Source: Galbitalea sp036271875 (GTDB taxonomy: Bacteria > Actinomycetota > Actinomycetes > Actinomycetales > Microbacteriaceae). Taken from it: a stretch of DNA of 64,000 bases. Made by a program: the position numbers and the translations under genes. The stretch is taken from NCBI GenBank assembly GCA_036271875.1, contig DATAZU010000020.1, positions 1-64,000 of the forward strand. The letters run 5' to 3'. Of this stretch, positions 61,838 through 64,000 are shown piece by piece. The notes under the pieces were generated by a model. The model ran no database searches, was not told the origin of the DNA, and worked only from the letters and a program-made list of their open reading frames with translations. Numbering within the stretch: the stretch's first letter is position 1; each line of letters starts with the position of its first letter.

Positions 61838-63022
61838 TCAGGCAGTGGATTTCTTGGCGAAGAGCCGTTGTACCGGCGCGATCAGGCGCGACAGGAGAAT
61901 CATGCGGCGAAAGAACGTGACGATCTTCTTTGGCGCATCGTCATTGAACATCGTGTTGAGACTTTTCGCGGACGCGCGAGCTGATTTTGCCCCGCGGGGA
62001 AACATTTTCGTCTCGTATGTGCCGATGGCCGCGTCAAGGTCGTCGTTCGCGATGATCGCGCGAGCGAGATCCGCGCCGTCGATCATCGCCAGGTTCGCAC
62101 CCTCACCCGCGAACGGCGACATGAGATGTGCGGCGTCGCCGACCAGCGTGACTCCGGGCACCCGTTCCCATGTGTGGCCGATCGGAAGGGCGAAAATCGG
62201 CCGTGGCCAGATCGAGTCGTCACAGTCCCGGATCAGGTCGGTGAGCTCGGGAGCCCAGTCGCTAAACTCCTGGAGGAGTGCCGCGCGAGCCGCGGGCGGA
62301 TCGTTCCAGTCGACGCCAGCGGCCGTAACCCAATTCTCGGGTACGCGCATGCCGCAGCCGAGCGCGATCTGGTCGCCACCGTGTCCGCCGATGTATTTGT
62401 TGTCCGACAGCGCGAAAAGACTCCCCTGACCCACTGTGGCGAGGGCCGTCGGATGCGTGGACCCTGCATCAGCCAGGCGGATTTCGACCACGGTGATGCC
62501 GGTGTACGCCGGTTTCAGCGGGGTGAGCAGGGCGCGCACTTTCGACCACGCGCCGTCGGCGCCGACTACGAGATCGGCTCGCACAATGCTGCCGCCCGCG
62601 AACTCGAGTTCGGTACGCATTTTCGTGCGGCGAACCGCGACCAGCTTGCTTCCCCAGACGATGGTGCCGGGCTCCAGCGAATCCACGAACAGCTGGCGCA
62701 ATACCGTGCGGTCAATCTCGGGTCGGCCATTGCCGCCCTCAGGCTCCCTCTGATCGATGAAAACGTGCGCGCTCTTGTCGAGAACGCGAAGGTCCTCGCC
62801 GTCGATGTGGGTGTGCTGCAGAAACTCCTCGTAGAGGCCGGCCTCTTTGAGCGCGATCTGACCGGTGTCTGTGTGGATGTCGAGCGAGCCGCCCTGCTGA
62901 CGTGCCGCGGCAGATTCATCCATTTCGTAGACCGTGACGGGCAAACCATTCAATTGGAGGATTCGGGCACAGACCAGGCCGCTGAGACCGGCTCCGACGA
63001 TGGCGATGGTAGGTGTGGACAT
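61838..63022 (-). CDS. FAD-dependent monooxygenase (TetX/PHBH-like)
   Basis: 394 residues. FAD fold IAIVGAGLSGLVCARIL, GGSLDIHTDTGQIALKEAGL as in TetX-type flavoproteins, NADPH/FAD motif LVVGADGAWSKVR and GVTLVGDAAHLMSPFAGEG near residue 290. ATG at 63022 begins at the first strand; an ATG ten codons upstream is possible. Hydroxylates a small aromatic or antibiotic substrate. Same strand as the MFS gene next to it, 62 bases apart. Confidence 0.88.
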   Translation of the reverse strand: MSTPTIAIVGAGLSGLVCARILQLNGLPVTVYEMDESAAARQQGGSLDIHTDTGQIALKEAGLYEEFLQHTHIDGEDLRVLDKSAHVFIDQREPEGGNGRPEIDRTVLRQLFVDSLEPGTIVWGSKLVAVRRTKMRTELEFAGGSIVRADLVVGADGAWSKVRALLTPLKPAYTGITVVEIRLADAGSTHPTALATVGQGSLFALSDNKYIGGHGGDQIALGCGMRVPENWVTAAGVDWNDPPAARAALLQEFSDWAPELTDLIRDCDDSIWPRPIFALPIGHTWERVPGVTLVGDAAHLMSPFAGEGANLAMIDGADLARAIIANDDLDAAIGTYETKMFPRGAKSARASAKSLNTMFNDDAPKKIVTFFRRMILLSRLIAPVQRLFAKKSTA

Positions 63023-63084
63023 AGCGCCAGCATGCGCCCCGGTCGATGTCATTGCGCTGTCACGCGCTGTCAGCGTGCCGGCTC

Positions 63085-64000
63085 CTAGCGCTCGGTGTGC
63101 ACGTAGCGGCCGCCGCGCGACCATGACGCAACGGCCGCGATGAGACAGATGACCGCCGAAAACAGGAACGCCTCGGTTAGCCCCGCGTGGAACGGCGCCG
63201 AGATCAGGTTAGAGAAGAAGGAGTGCCCGGTGAGCGCATCCCGATTCGCGGACGACAGCTGCCCGAGCGCGCTCTTCCCGATGAGCGACTGGATGGGGTT
63301 GTAGCCGAGGAACGCCGCGAACAGGATCGACACCGGCGGTTCGCTTCCGACGTGTTGGGCCAACGTGTGTGAAACCCCGTGCGCCGTGAGTCCGTTGACG
63401 AGAGTCGTCGACAGGGTGCTGGACAGCCCGGCGATCATGAGCGAGAAGAAAATCCCGATTGAGAGTACCTGCGCCGAGTTCTGCAGGGTGGAGTTCATCC
63501 CACCGCCCGCTCCGCGGTCGCGCGCCGGCAGGCTGTTCATGATCGCCGCCCGGTTGGGCGCCGCGAAAGCGCCCATCGAGATACCGACGAACAACAGGAT
63601 GAATGCAAACGCCCAGTAGCTGAAGTCGATCGGCAACGACAGGAGCAGCACAAAGCAGATCGCGGTCGCGACCATCCCGCCCGTGGAGAAGTAGCGCGCT
63701 CCAACCTTGTCGGACAAGTATCCGGACACCGGACCGGCAATGAGAAACCCGACGGTGAGCGGCAGCATGTAGATGCCAGCCCAGAGCGGAGTCTCCTCGA
63801 ACGAGTACCCGTGCTCCGGCAACCAGATCCCCTGGAGCCAGATGATGAGCATGAACATGAGACCGCCGCGCGCGAGTGCCGAGAGGAATGTCGAAAGCGT
63901 TCCGAACGTGAACGCCCGAATCCGGAACAGCGGCAGGCGGAACATGGGAGCTTTCACGCGCAACTCGATGATCGCAAAGACGATGAGACAGGCAATGCCG
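63085..64000 (-). CDS. MFS drug-efflux pump (DHA2 type), 5' part cut by window edge
   Basis: The frame is open to base 64000, so only the C-terminal 305 or so residues are here, with about six to seven membrane segments (LRVKAPMFRLPLFR, VGFLIAGPVSGYLSDKVGAR, GISMGAFAAPNRAAIMNSLP, GGMNSTLQNSAQVLSIGIFF). The last two blocks are typical of 14-segment EmrB/QacA pumps. A proton-driven exporter of drugs or metabolites, possibly linked to the adjacent monooxygenase. Confidence 0.88.
   Translation of the reverse strand, partial: GIACLIVFAIIELRVKAPMFRLPLFRIRAFTFGTLSTFLSALARGGLMFMLIIWLQGIWLPEHGYSFEETPLWAGIYMLPLTVGFLIAGPVSGYLSDKVGARYFSTGGMVATAICFVLLLSLPIDFSYWAFAFILLFVGISMGAFAAPNRAAIMNSLPARDRGAGGGMNSTLQNSAQVLSIGIFFSLMIAGLSSTLSTTLVNGLTAHGVSHTLAQHVGSEPPVSILFAAFLGYNPIQSLIGKSALGQLSSANRDALTGHSFFSNLISAPFHAGLTEAFLFSAVICLIAAVASWSRGGRYVHTER

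Noticed and set aside
17..63743. Many long open frames antisense to or out of frame with the genes listed
   Set aside because: They are by-products of high GC content: rich in Arg, Pro, Ser and Ala, without motifs, and each covers a recognisable gene in another frame.

Overview
The window is high-GC DNA with dense gene packing, many GTG starts and many 4-base ATGA/GTGA overlaps. It carries an extracytoplasmic sugar-binding lipoprotein system, LacI and DeoR regulators, and an actinobacterial-type pterin-synthase-like cluster. These point to an actinomycete, most likely of the Microbacteriaceae type; the family is inferred from protein style, not measured. I saw no rRNA, tRNA, CRISPR array, insertion sequence or phage module.

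Left part (1-7646): the tail of a family 2 glycosyltransferase is coupled to an SMP-30 lactonase, a short-chain dehydrogenase and an alpha/beta hydrolase. A decayed drug-efflux MFS gene, a Dps ferritin, a small orphan gene and an ABC exporter follow. Centre (7728-29315): a large carbohydrate-catabolism locus. It holds GH4 with a BadF-type sugar kinase, an operon of ROK kinase, SIS isomerase, GH38 alpha-mannosidase and an orphan (alpha/alpha)-barrel protein, an operon of a GH36-like hydrolase and an unusual double metallo-beta-lactamase protein, GH84 hexosaminidase, a LacI regulator, two sugar permeases with a binding protein, and GH1 with a sucrose-phosphorylase-type GH13. Seven near-identical 20-bp palindromes, consensus ATGTGGNAACGATGCCACAT, sit at the heads of these units, several overlapping or abutting recognisable promoters. 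I read them as the operators of the LacI protein at 21259-22290, making this one regulon for mannose-, glucose- and N-acetylglucosamine-containing oligosaccharides.

Next (29397-39157) are two divergent operons around a DeoR regulator and a perfect inverted-repeat operator at 36132-36155. Leftward run DeoR, a DUF1537 kinase, a class II aldolase, a GH2 beta-mannosidase-like enzyme and an FAD oxidoreductase. Rightward run an FGGY kinase, a LacD/YihT-type class I aldolase and an Asp/Glu racemase-family protein. galT-galK with their own DeoR regulator follow (39178-42380), then DNA polymerase IV.

The block 43698-52229 may be the least described system. Seven overlapping genes on the plus strand encode an MDR dehydrogenase, a 6-pyruvoyl-tetrahydropterin-synthase homologue lacking the usual zinc/catalytic residues, a GT4 glycosyltransferase, a methyltransferase, a flippase-like membrane protein, a RibD-type reductase and a membrane sulfatase-fold enzyme. 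A CDP-alcohol phosphatidyltransferase and an acyltransferase diverge from them. Together they look like a biosynthetic and export pathway for an unknown pterin- or pyrimidine-derived, glycosylated, membrane-linked product. The right end (52245-64000) holds a small membrane protein, a secreted repeat protein, two coupled orphan genes (one probably starting at CTG), assorted small enzymes, two decayed genes, and the C-terminal half of an MFS efflux pump cut by the window edge.
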